A stretch of DNA of 64,000 nucleotides from Sphingomonas sp. dw_22 (GCF_018449795.1 NZ_JAAVVE010000007.1:62001-126000), one strand, 5' to 3'; shown: positions 27,110-36,266, numbered from the stretch's first letter. Numbers and translations: made by a program. The notes: generated from the sequence alone by a model not told the origin.

Positions 27110-29442
27110 TTCGAGCCATGCACGCCGAAGCTGTTGCTCGTGCCCGGCTGGGCAGGGAGGGGCGATACCGTGAGGCGTTCCACGAGCGTGGGGAGGTGCA
27201 GCGCGGCCTCCTCGCCGGCGTGCAGTGACAGCGCAATCCGGCGGTCGCCGAGCCGTCGCATCGTGCCGGCGCCCTTGAGGATGGGCGTCTCGCCGCCCCA
27301 GTCGCACTCGATCACGCAGGGCTCGCCCGCCAGGCTCTTGACCCGCACCCAGGCGGTGCGGCATGCGATCCGGCGCGCACTCACCAGGAAGGCACCCTCG
27401 GCGCGGAAATCGCTGAATATGAGATCTGGCCAGGCGGTGGGGATCGCGGGGAAGACGCGAATCGCGCCGCCCCAGCTTTGCAGCACCATGTCGTGGATCG
27501 ACTGTGCGCCGGATAGCGGCGTCTCGATATTCTGGCCGCTCTCGGCATACATGGTGTTGGCGAAGCTCTTGCCGATGCCGCTCTTGCCGGCGACCAGCGC
27601 CTTGAGGCTGCCCAGCGCAGCGTCGCCCTTGCCGAACGCGGCGTGGAAGGAAGCGGCGGCCGACAGCGACCAGCCCGATCCCTGGCCGGCCGCCGCGGCG
27701 GTATCGAGCCAATAGGCCGTGGATTTCTCCAGCAGCGGCAGCTTGGCCGGCGTGTCGCGATTCTCCAGGTAGAGCGGGTAGATCATCATCAGATGCGAAT
27801 AATGGCGGTGCGGCTGCACGGCCATGTCGGCGCCGACGCGATAGCCATGCTCATCGACCGGATAGGGCGTGAGCCGCGCGGCGATGTCGCGCCATCTGGC
27901 CAGCATCGGGTGGGTGGTGCCGAGCGTGCGGTGCCCCTCGATCAGCGCGCCGATGCCCCAGCGCAGCAGCGCGAGATCATAGTTGCAGTCGCGCGTGCTG
28001 CCGATTTCGGGCGAATAAGTGACGCCCAGATGGAGGCGCCCGTCCGCCTTTTCGGACAGGATCGGATAATAGAGCGCGACCGCCTCGGCGAGCAGCGGCA
28101 GCAGCCGCTCGCGCAGCATGCGGCGGTCCATCGTGTAGCGATATTGCAGCCAGTAGAGTTGGCAGACCCAGAGGAGGTTGCCCCATTCCTTCTCGTAGCG
28201 CCGATCGGCCTCCATCGGCGCTTCGAGATCCTGCTGGGTGACATGGCCGATCGCGGCGGCGCCGGGCGCGACGGTAGAGGCGGTGCGGCGCAGCGCGTCG
28301 CGATGCGTGTCGAGCGCGTGGAACAGCCCTTCGGCCAGCGCGAGGCGATTGCTCGGCTGGAGCGCGTAGGTGCTGATCTGGACGTTAAGGTTCCAGGTCA
28401 GATACGGCCAGTTGCTCGGCTGGAGCCAGGGGCCGTGCGTGTCGATCACGCCGCCGTCGGGGCGGGCGATGCAGCCATATTTGTAGATCTGGATCCAGTA
28501 GAAGCTCTCCAGGCGCGTATCGGGGAGCGACAGGAAGCTGGCGCGATGATGCGCGTCCCACCAGCGTCGGTGCGCGAGACCGGCCTTTGCCCGATCGGCG
28601 GCGAGCGCGGCACGAACGTTTCGCGCCGCCGTCTCCAGCGAACCGCTGTCGGGGAACGACATCGCGTTGCTGATGACCAGCGTGCGCCGGTTGGGGGCCT
28701 GTGCCTGTTCGGCCCAGGCAGTGGTATAGCCGCCGCCCGCCAGCAGCGGCTGGAACCAGCGGTTCACGCCGTCCGCGTCGCGGCGTTCGCCCGGTGGATT
28801 GTCGACCCAGATGCGCGCGGGCTGGCCGTAGTCATGTTCGTACTTGGCGGCATCGGCCGCGGTGCGGACCGGCGGGCGCGTGGAGACGGCAGGCGTAGGG
28901 TGCCACGTCCAGGCGCAGCCGGCTTCGTCGCCCGAAGTCTCGAGCTCGATCGCCATGTGCGGCTGCTCGGCATGGACGAAGGCGCGCAGCCGGATGGCGC
29001 CGCGATCGGTGACGACCTCGCCGGTCAGCTCGGCGCGATGGAGATCGAGCCGCAGCCTCGCGCCCGTGATCCGCCCGACCGGCTGGAGCAGGAAATCGCC
29101 GACATGATAACGCGCGCGCGAATAAGCGGGCCAGCCCCAGCTGAAATCGCGTCGGTCATAGACATCGACATTGTCGAGCGCGAAGGACAGCGCACCGCCT
29201 TCCTTGGTCTCGGTCATCGAAAGGGCGAGCCTGCCGTTGCCGAGAAAGGGTGCCTCGCCCCAACTGCGCGGCAGCCGATCCCAGATAAGGTCGTGGCGGG
29301 CGAGGATGGCGGGCCAATCGACAAGATCCTCTATCAGGGCAGGGGGCCGGGCGGGATTCGCCGCAGCGATCAGGGGAACCGCAGCGCCCGCCGCCAATAT
29401 CGTGCGGCGATCCAGAGGCCGATCGAACCCGTCATCCTGCAT
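27106..29442 (-). CDS. GH95-like secreted glycoside hydrolase, divergent
   Basis: 778 residues with a DRRTILAAGAAVPLIAAA twin-arginine-like signal. The N-terminal beta-domain has WGEAPFLGNGRLALSMTE, and the helical barrel has IDTHGPWLQPSNWPYLTWNL, LGVTYSPEIG and WSLSAAASFHAAFGKGD. The C-terminal SIHDMVLQSWGGAIRVFPAI resembles the end of the GH95 barrel. The canonical PSxSPEN block is replaced by VTYSPEIG, so it is a distant relative of GH95 or a neighbouring clan GH-L-type family. It probably acts in the periplasm on a fucosyl or related alpha-linked residue. It lies 81 bases upstream of the GH95 gene on the same strand. Function is uncertain. Confidence 0.7.
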   Translation of the reverse strand: MQDDGFDRPLDRRTILAAGAAVPLIAAANPARPPALIEDLVDWPAILARHDLIWDRLPRSWGEAPFLGNGRLALSMTETKEGGALSFALDNVDVYDRRDFSWGWPAYSRARYHVGDFLLQPVGRITGARLRLDLHRAELTGEVVTDRGAIRLRAFVHAEQPHMAIELETSGDEAGCAWTWHPTPAVSTRPPVRTAADAAKYEHDYGQPARIWVDNPPGERRDADGVNRWFQPLLAGGGYTTAWAEQAQAPNRRTLVISNAMSFPDSGSLETAARNVRAALAADRAKAGLAHRRWWDAHHRASFLSLPDTRLESFYWIQIYKYGCIARPDGGVIDTHGPWLQPSNWPYLTWNLNVQISTYALQPSNRLALAEGLFHALDTHRDALRRTASTVAPGAAAIGHVTQQDLEAPMEADRRYEKEWGNLLWVCQLYWLQYRYTMDRRMLRERLLPLLAEAVALYYPILSEKADGRLHLGVTYSPEIGSTRDCNYDLALLRWGIGALIEGHRTLGTTHPMLARWRDIAARLTPYPVDEHGYRVGADMAVQPHRHYSHLMMIYPLYLENRDTPAKLPLLEKSTAYWLDTAAAAGQGSGWSLSAAASFHAAFGKGDAALGSLKALVAGKSGIGKSFANTMYAESGQNIETPLSGAQSIHDMVLQSWGGAIRVFPAIPTAWPDLIFSDFRAEGAFLVSARRIACRTAWVRVKSLAGEPCVIECDWGGETPILKGAGTMRRLGDRRIALSLHAGEEAALHLPTLVERLTVSPLPAQPGTSNSFGVHGSN

Positions 29443-29590
29443 ATCCTCGCCCTTCGCTGCTTTTCCGGAAAGCTAGCTGATAGATTTTCGAAAAGCGATC
29501 TGCTTACTTGGAGTTTCTTGCAGATTAGGCCCGTTTTTGCGGCTTCCGGGGAAGTCGGGGTGGAAAGTATCTGATAACTTCCGGCCGTCC

Positions 29591-30388
29591 CTATCCCTCA
29601 CTTGCCCCGTACCAGCCGAGCCCCGCCGATACTGCGTGCGCCGCCTCGGCCAGCAACGCCTGGCCGGCATCGATCGCCACCGGCTGCGAGCCGTCGATCC
29701 GTTCGAGGAACGGGATGGTCAGCGCGGCGGCCAGGTGCCCGTCGAAGCCGAACACCGGATAGCTGATGTCGATCACGCCATGGGTCATCGGGCTCGGGCG
29801 CCGCTCGAAGCCATGGGCGCGGATTGCGGCCAGCACCGGCTCGACTTCCGCCAGCGCCGCGGGCGCTTCCCCGCTCCGTGCGCCCAGCAGCGTGTAGAGC
29901 CGATCCGCATCGGTGAAGGCGAGCAGGACGTTGCCCGAGCAGCTCTGGAGCAGGTCGATCGGCGCACCGAGGCGGACGCTGAAGCCGGTGGGGCCGGGAT
30001 TCTCCTGCCGCAGCACCACCAGTCCGCGGCTTTCCGCGGGCACGACCAGATGGCAGGACTGCAGCACGGCATGCGCCAGATCGTACATCACCGGCGCGGC
30101 GACATGAGTGAGATCCTGCACCGGCGTAGCGCGATAGGCGAGGTCGAGCACGTGATAGGTGACTCGGTAGCGATCGGTTTCGGGCACCTTGCGCAGATAG
30201 CCGCGCCGCTCCATCACCACGACCAGGCGGAACAGCTCGTTGATCGAGCGATCGAGGCCCGCGGCGATTTCGGTCATCGTCAGGCCGGCGGGATGGTCGG
30301 CGAGCAGTTCGAGGACGTCGAATCCCTTTTCGAGCGCCGGTGCCGAATAGGTGTTCTTGAGCGGCTTCTGCTCGCCTTCGACTGTCAT
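29591..30388 (-). CDS. IclR-family transcriptional regulator
   Basis: 265 residues from the ATG at 30388 (MTVEGEQKP), where the family homology begins. Residues about 14-70 form the winged helix: ALEKGFDVLELLADHPAGL, TMTEIAAGLDRSINELFRL and RRGYLRKV. The remainder is the IclR effector domain with YHVLDLAYRATP and a C-terminal LTIPFLERI and LLAEAAHAVSAGLG. IclR proteins regulate sugar-acid and aromatic pathways. It lies 68 bases downstream of FucP and on the same strand, possibly in one transcript with the alcohol dehydrogenase and FucP. A GAAAG-N3-CTTTC palindrome upstream of that set is a possible target, but this link is inference. Confidence 0.88.
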   Translation of the reverse strand: MTVEGEQKPLKNTYSAPALEKGFDVLELLADHPAGLTMTEIAAGLDRSINELFRLVVVMERRGYLRKVPETDRYRVTYHVLDLAYRATPVQDLTHVAAPVMYDLAHAVLQSCHLVVPAESRGLVVLRQENPGPTGFSVRLGAPIDLLQSCSGNVLLAFTDADRLYTLLGARSGEAPAALAEVEPVLAAIRAHGFERRPSPMTHGVIDISYPVFGFDGHLAAALTIPFLERIDGSQPVAIDAGQALLAEAAHAVSAGLGWYGASEG

Positions 30389-30456
30389 CGCATTCCCGTC
30401 ATGTGGAGCAAGAGATGCCCCAGCTATCGTGCGGGAGTGCCGCTGCCAAGGCGGGC

Positions 30457-31797
30457 TCAATGGAGCGGTGAGGCGGCCGGCTCCAGTCGCGCCGTGCGGA
30501 TGCAGCGCAGGGCATAGACGGCGACCGCGGCGAAGCAGGCACAGGGCAGGGTGATCGCGAGCTGGATCGTGCCGGCCATCTGCGAGATCAGCCCCATCAG
30601 CGGCGGGAACACCGCGCCGCCGATGATCGCCATGATGATCAGCGGTGCCCCCAGCATTGCCTTGTCGCCCAGATCCTTGACGCCCAGCGAGAAGATCGTC
30701 GGGAACATGATCGACATGAAGAAGCTGGTGAGTGCGAGCGCGCCGACGGCCACCCACCCCGTGGTCAGCGCCGCGGTCGCGGTCAGGGCGATGTTGGCGA
30801 GCGCGAAGACCAGCAGCAGCCGGGTGGCCGGGATCTTCTGCATCAGCAGCGTGCCGATGAACCGGCCTGACATGAAGAGGACGAGGCTGAGCGAGAGCAG
30901 ATAGGCGGCCGTCTTCTCGGGCGTGGCGGGAACCAGCTCCTTCACGAAATCGACAAAGAAGCTCCAGATGCCCACCTGCGCGCCGACATAAAAGAATTGC
31001 GCGATCACCGCGCCGGCAAGGCAGGGTGTGCGCAGCACCTGCCACAGCGATATGCGCTGCGCCGGTCCTTCCGTCGCGCTTTCGGTTGCCCGCACGTCGG
31101 GCAGCCGCACGATCGCCACCGCGATCGCGACGAGGATCGCGATGCCGGCAAGCGCAAGATAGGGGATCTGCACCATCCGCGCCTCGGCAAGGCGATAGGC
31201 TTCGAGCTGGGCGGGCGCCATCGCGGCGAGCTGGACCTTGCTGTGCTCGATGCCGGAGAAGATGAAATGGCCGCCGATGATCGGCGCCATGAAGCCGCCG
31301 AAGCCGTTGAACGCCTGGGCGAAGTTCAGCCGCTGCGAGGCCCGGCTCGGATCGCCGAACGCGACGATATAGGGATTGGCAGCGGTTTCGAGGAATGCGG
31401 CGCCGGAGGCGATGACGAACAGCGCGGTCAGGAACACCGCATAGTGGCGGATCTCGGCGGCGGGATAGAAGATCAGCGCGCCCACGGCATAGAGGCCCAG
31501 CCCCGCCAGGATGCCGGCGCGATAGCCGTAGCGGCGCATCAGCAGCCCCGCCGGCAGCGCCATGGTGAAATAGCCGAGATAGAAGACGAACTGTATGAAG
31601 CCGGCTTCCGCGCGGTTCAGGTCCAGCGCCTTCTGGAACTGGCGGATCAGGATGTCGTTGAAATTGTTCGCCAGCGCCCAGAGGAAGAACAGGCTTGCCA
31701 CCAGCGCGAAGCCGGCGACGTAACCGGGCGTGATGAACGATCCGCGCGGGGGCGTGTCCGCGGCGCCGATGTCGGCGGGTAGGCTGGTGGCGGCCAT
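30457..31797 (-). CDS. fucP: L-fucose:proton symporter FucP
   Basis: 446 residues, about 12 transmembrane helices, inner membrane. The FucP branch of the MFS is clear: LFFLWALANNFNDILIRQFQ holds the Asp equivalent to E. coli FucP Asp46, and FLETAANPYIVAFG holds the Glu equivalent to Glu135. Both take part in proton-coupled sugar recognition. Related transporters carry L-fucose, L-galactose, or glucose/galactose. In a locus with GH29, GH95 and L-fucose oxidation genes, L-fucose or L-galactose is the most plausible cargo. The gene sits between a zinc alcohol dehydrogenase (70 bases upstream) and the IclR gene. Confidence 0.9.
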   Translation of the reverse strand: MAATSLPADIGAADTPPRGSFITPGYVAGFALVASLFFLWALANNFNDILIRQFQKALDLNRAEAGFIQFVFYLGYFTMALPAGLLMRRYGYRAGILAGLGLYAVGALIFYPAAEIRHYAVFLTALFVIASGAAFLETAANPYIVAFGDPSRASQRLNFAQAFNGFGGFMAPIIGGHFIFSGIEHSKVQLAAMAPAQLEAYRLAEARMVQIPYLALAGIAILVAIAVAIVRLPDVRATESATEGPAQRISLWQVLRTPCLAGAVIAQFFYVGAQVGIWSFFVDFVKELVPATPEKTAAYLLSLSLVLFMSGRFIGTLLMQKIPATRLLLVFALANIALTATAALTTGWVAVGALALTSFFMSIMFPTIFSLGVKDLGDKAMLGAPLIIMAIIGGAVFPPLMGLISQMAGTIQLAITLPCACFAAVAVYALRCIRTARLEPAASPLH

Positions 31798-31867
31798 CGT
31801 CTTCCTCTCCTCGCCCTGTCCGTCTTCGGATCTTCGGGCATGTCGCGCGGGGATTCCCGCGCCGATG

Positions 31868-32878
31868 TTACAGGGTCATGATCGCCTTCAGCACCGATCC
31901 CTGGTCGGAGATCAGGCCGGGAATCTGCTCCGGCGCTTCCGTGAGCGGAAACGCATGCGTCTTGATCGCATCGGTGGGGATGTGGCCCTGCTCAATCGCG
32001 GCGATCACGGCGCGGAAATCCGCATTGGTGGCGTTGCGGCTGCCGATCAGCCGCATCTCGCGCTTGTGGAACTCCGGATCGGAGAAGGTGATGTCCTGCT
32101 TGACCACGCTCACCAGCACGTAACTGCCGCCATGCGCGACATAGGCAAAGCCCTTTTCCATCGCGCGGCTGTTGCCGGTGGCGTCGAACACCCGCTCGAA
32201 GAACTCTCCGTCCGTCCGTGCCGCGAGCGCCGCATCGATATCCGGATCGACCGCGACGACGTCGGCGATGCCGATCGCGTCACGGGCATAGTCCAGCCGC
32301 TGGCGGCTGGTGTCGGCCAGGGTCACTGCCGCGCCGGCCAGCTTCGCAAACAGGGCGACGGCGACGCCGATCGGACCCGCGCCGACCACAAGCACGCGAT
32401 TGCCCGGCTCGACTTCGCCCCGGCGCACGGCGTGCGCGCCCACGGAAAGGAACTCCACCATCGCCGCCTGGTCCGCGGTCAGCGAACCCGCCGCGATCAC
32501 CGCGCGCTCTGGAACCGCCAGATATTCGCACATGCCGCCATCGGTGTGGACGCCGAGCACTTGGATCGAGACGCAGCAGTTCGGCTTGTCCGCACGGCAG
32601 GCGACGCAGGTGCCGCAGGCGAGATAGGGATTGATCGTGACGAGCGCGCCCATGGCGAACGCGCTGTCCGGATCGGCCTCGGCGACCTCGCCCGCCAGCT
32701 CATGGCCCATCACCCTGGGATAGCTGAGGAAGGGCTGGTTGCCGGCGAAGATATGATAATCGGTGCCGCACAGCCCGATGCGCCGGATGCGGACCAGCAC
32801 TTCGCCTGCCTGCCGGACCGGAAGCGGCCGCTCGGTCACGCCCAGCTGGTGTGGCCGCTCGCAGACGACTGCCTTCAT
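31868..32878 (-). CDS. Zinc-dependent alcohol dehydrogenase, aldonate/sugar type
   Basis: 336 residues of the medium-chain dehydrogenase family. Catalytic zinc ligands are in RIGLCGTDYH (Cys) and VMGHELAGEV (His, Glu); the structural zinc site is CGTCVACRADKPNC with four Cys. The Rossmann motif is VVGAGPIGVA. Similar enzymes include L-galactonate 5-dehydrogenase, threonine- and sorbitol-type dehydrogenases. Placed between a GH95 gene and FucP, it could oxidise L-galactonate, L-fuconate or the free sugar. This substrate proposal is inference; GH95 enzymes can release L-galactose as well as L-fucose. A TGAAAG-N3-CTTTCA palindrome lies 40 bases upstream of its start. Confidence 0.85.
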   Translation of the reverse strand: MKAVVCERPHQLGVTERPLPVRQAGEVLVRIRRIGLCGTDYHIFAGNQPFLSYPRVMGHELAGEVAEADPDSAFAMGALVTINPYLACGTCVACRADKPNCCVSIQVLGVHTDGGMCEYLAVPERAVIAAGSLTADQAAMVEFLSVGAHAVRRGEVEPGNRVLVVGAGPIGVAVALFAKLAGAAVTLADTSRQRLDYARDAIGIADVVAVDPDIDAALAARTDGEFFERVFDATGNSRAMEKGFAYVAHGGSYVLVSVVKQDITFSDPEFHKREMRLIGSRNATNADFRAVIAAIEQGHIPTDAIKTHAFPLTEAPEQIPGLISDQGSVLKAIMTL

Positions 32879-32917
32879 GGCGATGCTCTCCCCGGCGCCT
32901 CAGCGCCCTTTTACATA

Positions 32918-32932
32918 TGAAAGTCTCTTTCA
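32918..32932. promoter_or_regulatory. Putative operator, family C (GAAAG-N3-CTTTC)
   Basis: TGAAAG-TCT-CTTTCA is a perfect inverted repeat in the 96-base gap before the alcohol dehydrogenase. The same GAAAG-N3-CTTTC core recurs at 41154-41166 before the TonB receptor at 41271. Confidence 0.45.
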
Positions 32933-32974
32933 AATGACGGCAAGCCAAGCCATGTGCAAGGAAAACCTGTCAGA

Positions 32975-35338
32975 TCAGTTCAGATCGGAGGCAGTCAGCG
33001 TAATGGGCTGACCCTGTCTGAGCACGATTTCCTTCGTCTTTCCGGCGCAGCGGACCACGCGCTTGCCACCGGCTTCCGGATGGAGCGTGACCGAATCGAG
33101 CGTGCCGTCCTTCCAGGCGAGATCGATCGCGCACGCCCCCCGCACGCGCACGCCGCGCAGCGCGCCCGTCGGCCAGGCCTTGGGCAAGGCGGGCAGCACA
33201 TCGATCAGATCCCCCCGGCTCTGCACCAGCATCTCGGTCAGCGCGGCGGTGCCGCCGAAGATGCAGTCGATCTGGAACGGCGCATGGTGCCCCAGCATGC
33301 CCGGGGCACCGGGGTCGGCCTGGATCAGGCGGAGCATCATGTGGTGGGCCTGCTCGGGCTCGCGGAAATGCGCCCAGAGCGCGGTGCGCCAGGCAAGCGC
33401 CCAGCCGGTCGCCTCGGTCCCGCGCAGCTCGAGCGATCGCCGGGCGGCGCGCACCAGATCGGGCGTGTCGTCGAGGTTGATCTGCTGGCTGGGATAGACG
33501 GCATAGAGGTGCGAGGTGTGGCGATGCGTCGGCTCGACGGCGTCGGCGTCCCAATCGGCGAGCCATTCCTGGAGCTGGCCGTTCTTGCCGACCTGATGCG
33601 GCGCGAGCCTGGCGCGCATCGCCGCGAGCTGCGGGCGCAGGTCGGCGTCGAGGCCGAGCAGCTTCGCAGACGCGGCGGTGCGATCGAACAGGTCGCGCAG
33701 GATCTGCATGTCGAGCGCGGGCCCGGCGCAGAGCGTGCTGCCATGGCCATGGTCATTCTCGGGCGAGACCGAAGGACAGGTGACCATCCAGCCGCTCTTC
33801 GGATCCTTCACCAGCGCATCGAGGAAGAACAGCGAGGCGCCGCGGAGCAGTGGGTAGATGCGGCGCAGATAGGCCTTGTCGCGGTGGAAGTCGTAATGAT
33901 CCCAGAGCTGGACGCTCAGCCAGGCGGCGCCCGTCGGCCATAGCCCGGTGCGGGCATGGTCGATCGGCCCCGAGGCGCGCCACAGATCGGTATTATGGTG
34001 CGCCACCCAGCCGCGCGCGCCGTACAGGTTCTTCGCCGTATAGGCGCCCGAGACCGCGAGCTCCTCGATCATCGCCACCAGCGGCTCGATGCATTCGGGC
34101 AGGTTCGCAGTATCGACCGGCCAGTAATTCATCTCGGTATTGATGTTGATCGTGTATTTCGAGCCCCAGGGCGGCCGGTTGCTCTCGTTCCAGATGCCCT
34201 GGAGGTTCGATGGCTCCGATCCGGCGCGCGACGAGCAGATCAGCAGATAGCGGCCGAACTGGAAGAACAGCGCGGCCAGCTCGGGATCGGCGCGGTCGAG
34301 CGCATGGCCGGCGCGCGCATCGGTCGCGAGCGTGGCGGCGCGGCTGGTGCCGAGGTCGATCGAGACGCGGCGGAACAGCCGGCGGTGCTCGGCGCTGTGG
34401 TCGTCGCGAAGCTGGGTCCAGGATTTGCGCGCGGCGGCGGCAAGCTGCGCGCGCACGATCGCCTGGGGATCGCCCGAGACGTCGACCGGCGACTTGAAGC
34501 TGCTCGCGGCGGCCAGCAGGATGGTGACCGAGCGTGCGCCGCGCACCTGTACCACCGCGCCATCATGGCCGACCGTGCCGCCGTCGGCGACGATCTGCGC
34601 GCGGGTCTCGAAGCGGAGCTTGCCGGGGATGCCCCGATCCGAATTGTTGACGCCGCTCAGCACCAGGGTCGATTCGCCCTCCACGGTGGCGGTCGCGCGC
34701 TGGCCGGTGCCGAACGAGCAGTTCAGCGCCATCGGGCCACCTTCGGCGCGGACCTGGATCGCGATCACCTGATCGACGGGGGAGCTCAGGACTTCGCGGA
34801 TATAGGTGACGTTGCCCGAGACGAAGCGCGTGCGGCTGATCGCGGCGTCGAGATCCAGCTCGCGCCGGTATTCCTCGACCGGCGTCTCCTCGACATCGAC
34901 CAGGTCGAGCCACAGGTCGCCAAGCGACTGATAGGACATCTCGCGCATCGGGATCGACTGGACGTGCTGCTCGGCATAGGCTTCGGCCTCGGCATATTTG
35001 CCGGCGAAGATCATCTCGCGCACCTTGGGCAGGGCTTCGCGCGCGTCCGGATTGAGGTGCTGATAGGGGCTGCCGGACCAGAAGCGCCCTTCGTTGAGCT
35101 GGAGCCGTTCGAGCTTGATGTTGCCGAACACCATCGCGCCCAGCCGGCCATTGCCGATCGGATGGGCTTCGGGCCAGGTGCCTGCCGGCTTGTTGTGCCA
35201 CACCGTCCAGCGCTGCGGATTCGCATCCCCCGGCGCATCGCCGCCTGCGGCCGTGCCCTGCGCCGCCGCGCGCGCCGCCGTGGCGGTCAGCGTTGCGGCA
35301 AGGCCCGCTTCCAGCACTTCGCGCCGACTGATCTCCAT
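32975..35338 (-). CDS. GH95 alpha-L-fucosidase/alpha-L-galactosidase
   Basis: 787 residues; ATG at 35338 follows GAGGAGGGAG. The signal SRREVLEAGLAATLTATAA is twin-arginine-like. This is a canonical GH95 protein: WHNKPAGTWPEAHPIGNGRL, GMVFGNIKLERLQLNEGRFW-type N-domain, NLQGIWNESNRPPWGSKYTI, NINTEMNYWPVDTANLPEC, HHNTDLWR, WLSVQLWDHYDF, TCPSVSPENDHG and the end LPALPKAWPTGALRGVRVRG. The Asn and Asp residues in INTEMNYW and the Glu in SPEN are the expected catalytic neighbourhood. It releases alpha-linked L-fucose or L-galactose in the periplasm. It is divergent from the GntR gene at 35468, with a family-B motif between. Confidence 0.92.
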   Translation of the reverse strand: MEISRREVLEAGLAATLTATAARAAAQGTAAGGDAPGDANPQRWTVWHNKPAGTWPEAHPIGNGRLGAMVFGNIKLERLQLNEGRFWSGSPYQHLNPDAREALPKVREMIFAGKYAEAEAYAEQHVQSIPMREMSYQSLGDLWLDLVDVEETPVEEYRRELDLDAAISRTRFVSGNVTYIREVLSSPVDQVIAIQVRAEGGPMALNCSFGTGQRATATVEGESTLVLSGVNNSDRGIPGKLRFETRAQIVADGGTVGHDGAVVQVRGARSVTILLAAASSFKSPVDVSGDPQAIVRAQLAAAARKSWTQLRDDHSAEHRRLFRRVSIDLGTSRAATLATDARAGHALDRADPELAALFFQFGRYLLICSSRAGSEPSNLQGIWNESNRPPWGSKYTININTEMNYWPVDTANLPECIEPLVAMIEELAVSGAYTAKNLYGARGWVAHHNTDLWRASGPIDHARTGLWPTGAAWLSVQLWDHYDFHRDKAYLRRIYPLLRGASLFFLDALVKDPKSGWMVTCPSVSPENDHGHGSTLCAGPALDMQILRDLFDRTAASAKLLGLDADLRPQLAAMRARLAPHQVGKNGQLQEWLADWDADAVEPTHRHTSHLYAVYPSQQINLDDTPDLVRAARRSLELRGTEATGWALAWRTALWAHFREPEQAHHMMLRLIQADPGAPGMLGHHAPFQIDCIFGGTAALTEMLVQSRGDLIDVLPALPKAWPTGALRGVRVRGACAIDLAWKDGTLDSVTLHPEAGGKRVVRCAGKTKEIVLRQGQPITLTASDLN

Positions 35339-35353
35339 TCCGCTCCCTCCTCA

Positions 35354-35365
35354 TCGATATATCTG
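35354..35365. promoter_or_regulatory. Putative operator, family B
   Basis: TCGATATATCTG matches 9 of 12 positions of CTGATATATCAG. It lies 16 bases upstream of the GH95 start in the divergent gap to the GntR gene. Confidence 0.4.
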
Positions 35366-35467
35366 ATAACTTGCGTGTGAGTAGCTTGATAGGATCGTCT
35401 CTGCAATCGGACCGGATGACAGTTTCCACGCCACCGGATAAGGAGGCCGGAGACAGGGAGGACCAGA

Positions 35468-36229
35468 ATGGCGGGCAAGCCCGAACCGCAGAAGCTGTAC
35501 CAGGCGATCATCGCCACGCTGCAGGGCGAGATCGCCGAGGGCCGCTATGCCACCGGCGAGCGGCTGCCGCCCGAGCGCGCGCTGGTCGAGCGCTTCCAGG
35601 TCAGCCGCCTGACGGTCCGCGAGGCGATGATCGGCATGGAGATCATGGGGCTGGTCGAGGCGCGGCGCGGCTCGGGAGTCTATGTCACCGAACGCGGCCG
35701 GGAAATGCTGTCCTCTGCCGAACTCGACATCGGTGCCTTCGAGCTCACCGAGGCGCGCCGGCTGGTAGAGGGGGAGTGCGCGGCCCTGGCGGCACTCACT
35801 GCCGACGAGGACGATGTCGCTGCGCTGCGCGACATTCTCGATCGCATGGAGGCGGAGAACCGGCAGGAAGGCCGCCAGGACGAAGTGGCCGATCGCGAAT
35901 TCCACGTCCGCATCGCCCAGGCCACGCGCAACGAGGCGATGGTGCTGGTGATCGAGACGTTGTGGGATGTGCGCTATCGCTCGCCGTTGTGCATGGAGAT
36001 GCTTCAGCGTTCGCGGGAGGCGGGCGTGAACCCGCGCATCGACGACCATCGGACGATCGTCGATGCGATCGCCGCCAGGGATCCCGCGCTGGCGCGGCGC
36101 GTGATGCGCGATCATCTGGGGCGCGTCATCGAGAACCTGCTCACCGCGACCGAGCTCGACGCGATCAAGCGGGTGCGGCGCGAGGCCGCCGAACTGCGCG
36201 ACCGGACGCAGCGCTTTTCGGCTGTCTGA
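35468..36229 (+). CDS. FadR-type GntR transcriptional regulator
   Basis: 253 residues. The winged helix spans about 8-75, with ATGERLPPERALVERFQVS and RLTVREAMIGMEIMGLVE followed by RRGSGVYV. The C-terminal FCD domain contains DREFHVRIAQATRN and the late DHRTIVDAIAARDP, which supply metal- or ligand-binding Asp and His residues. UxuR and ExuR-like proteins belong here and sense uronates. It is divergent from GH95 and directly precedes ManD, with an ATCTGACCA/TGGTCAGAT inverted repeat in the gap. It is a good candidate to regulate manD and perhaps the family-B sites. Its effector is unknown. Confidence 0.88.
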   Translation: MAGKPEPQKLYQAIIATLQGEIAEGRYATGERLPPERALVERFQVSRLTVREAMIGMEIMGLVEARRGSGVYVTERGREMLSSAELDIGAFELTEARRLVEGECAALAALTADEDDVAALRDILDRMEAENRQEGRQDEVADREFHVRIAQATRNEAMVLVIETLWDVRYRSPLCMEMLQRSREAGVNPRIDDHRTIVDAIAARDPALARRVMRDHLGRVIENLLTATELDAIKRVRREAAELRDRTQRFSAV

Positions 36230-36266
36230 CAGGGCGCCTTGCCACGCGGCGCCCGCCGTGCAAGAT

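Noticed and set aside
24295-27228. Long plus-strand frame opposite the GH95 gene
   Set aside because: It mirrors the codon periodicity of the GH95 gene on the other strand and shows no domain.
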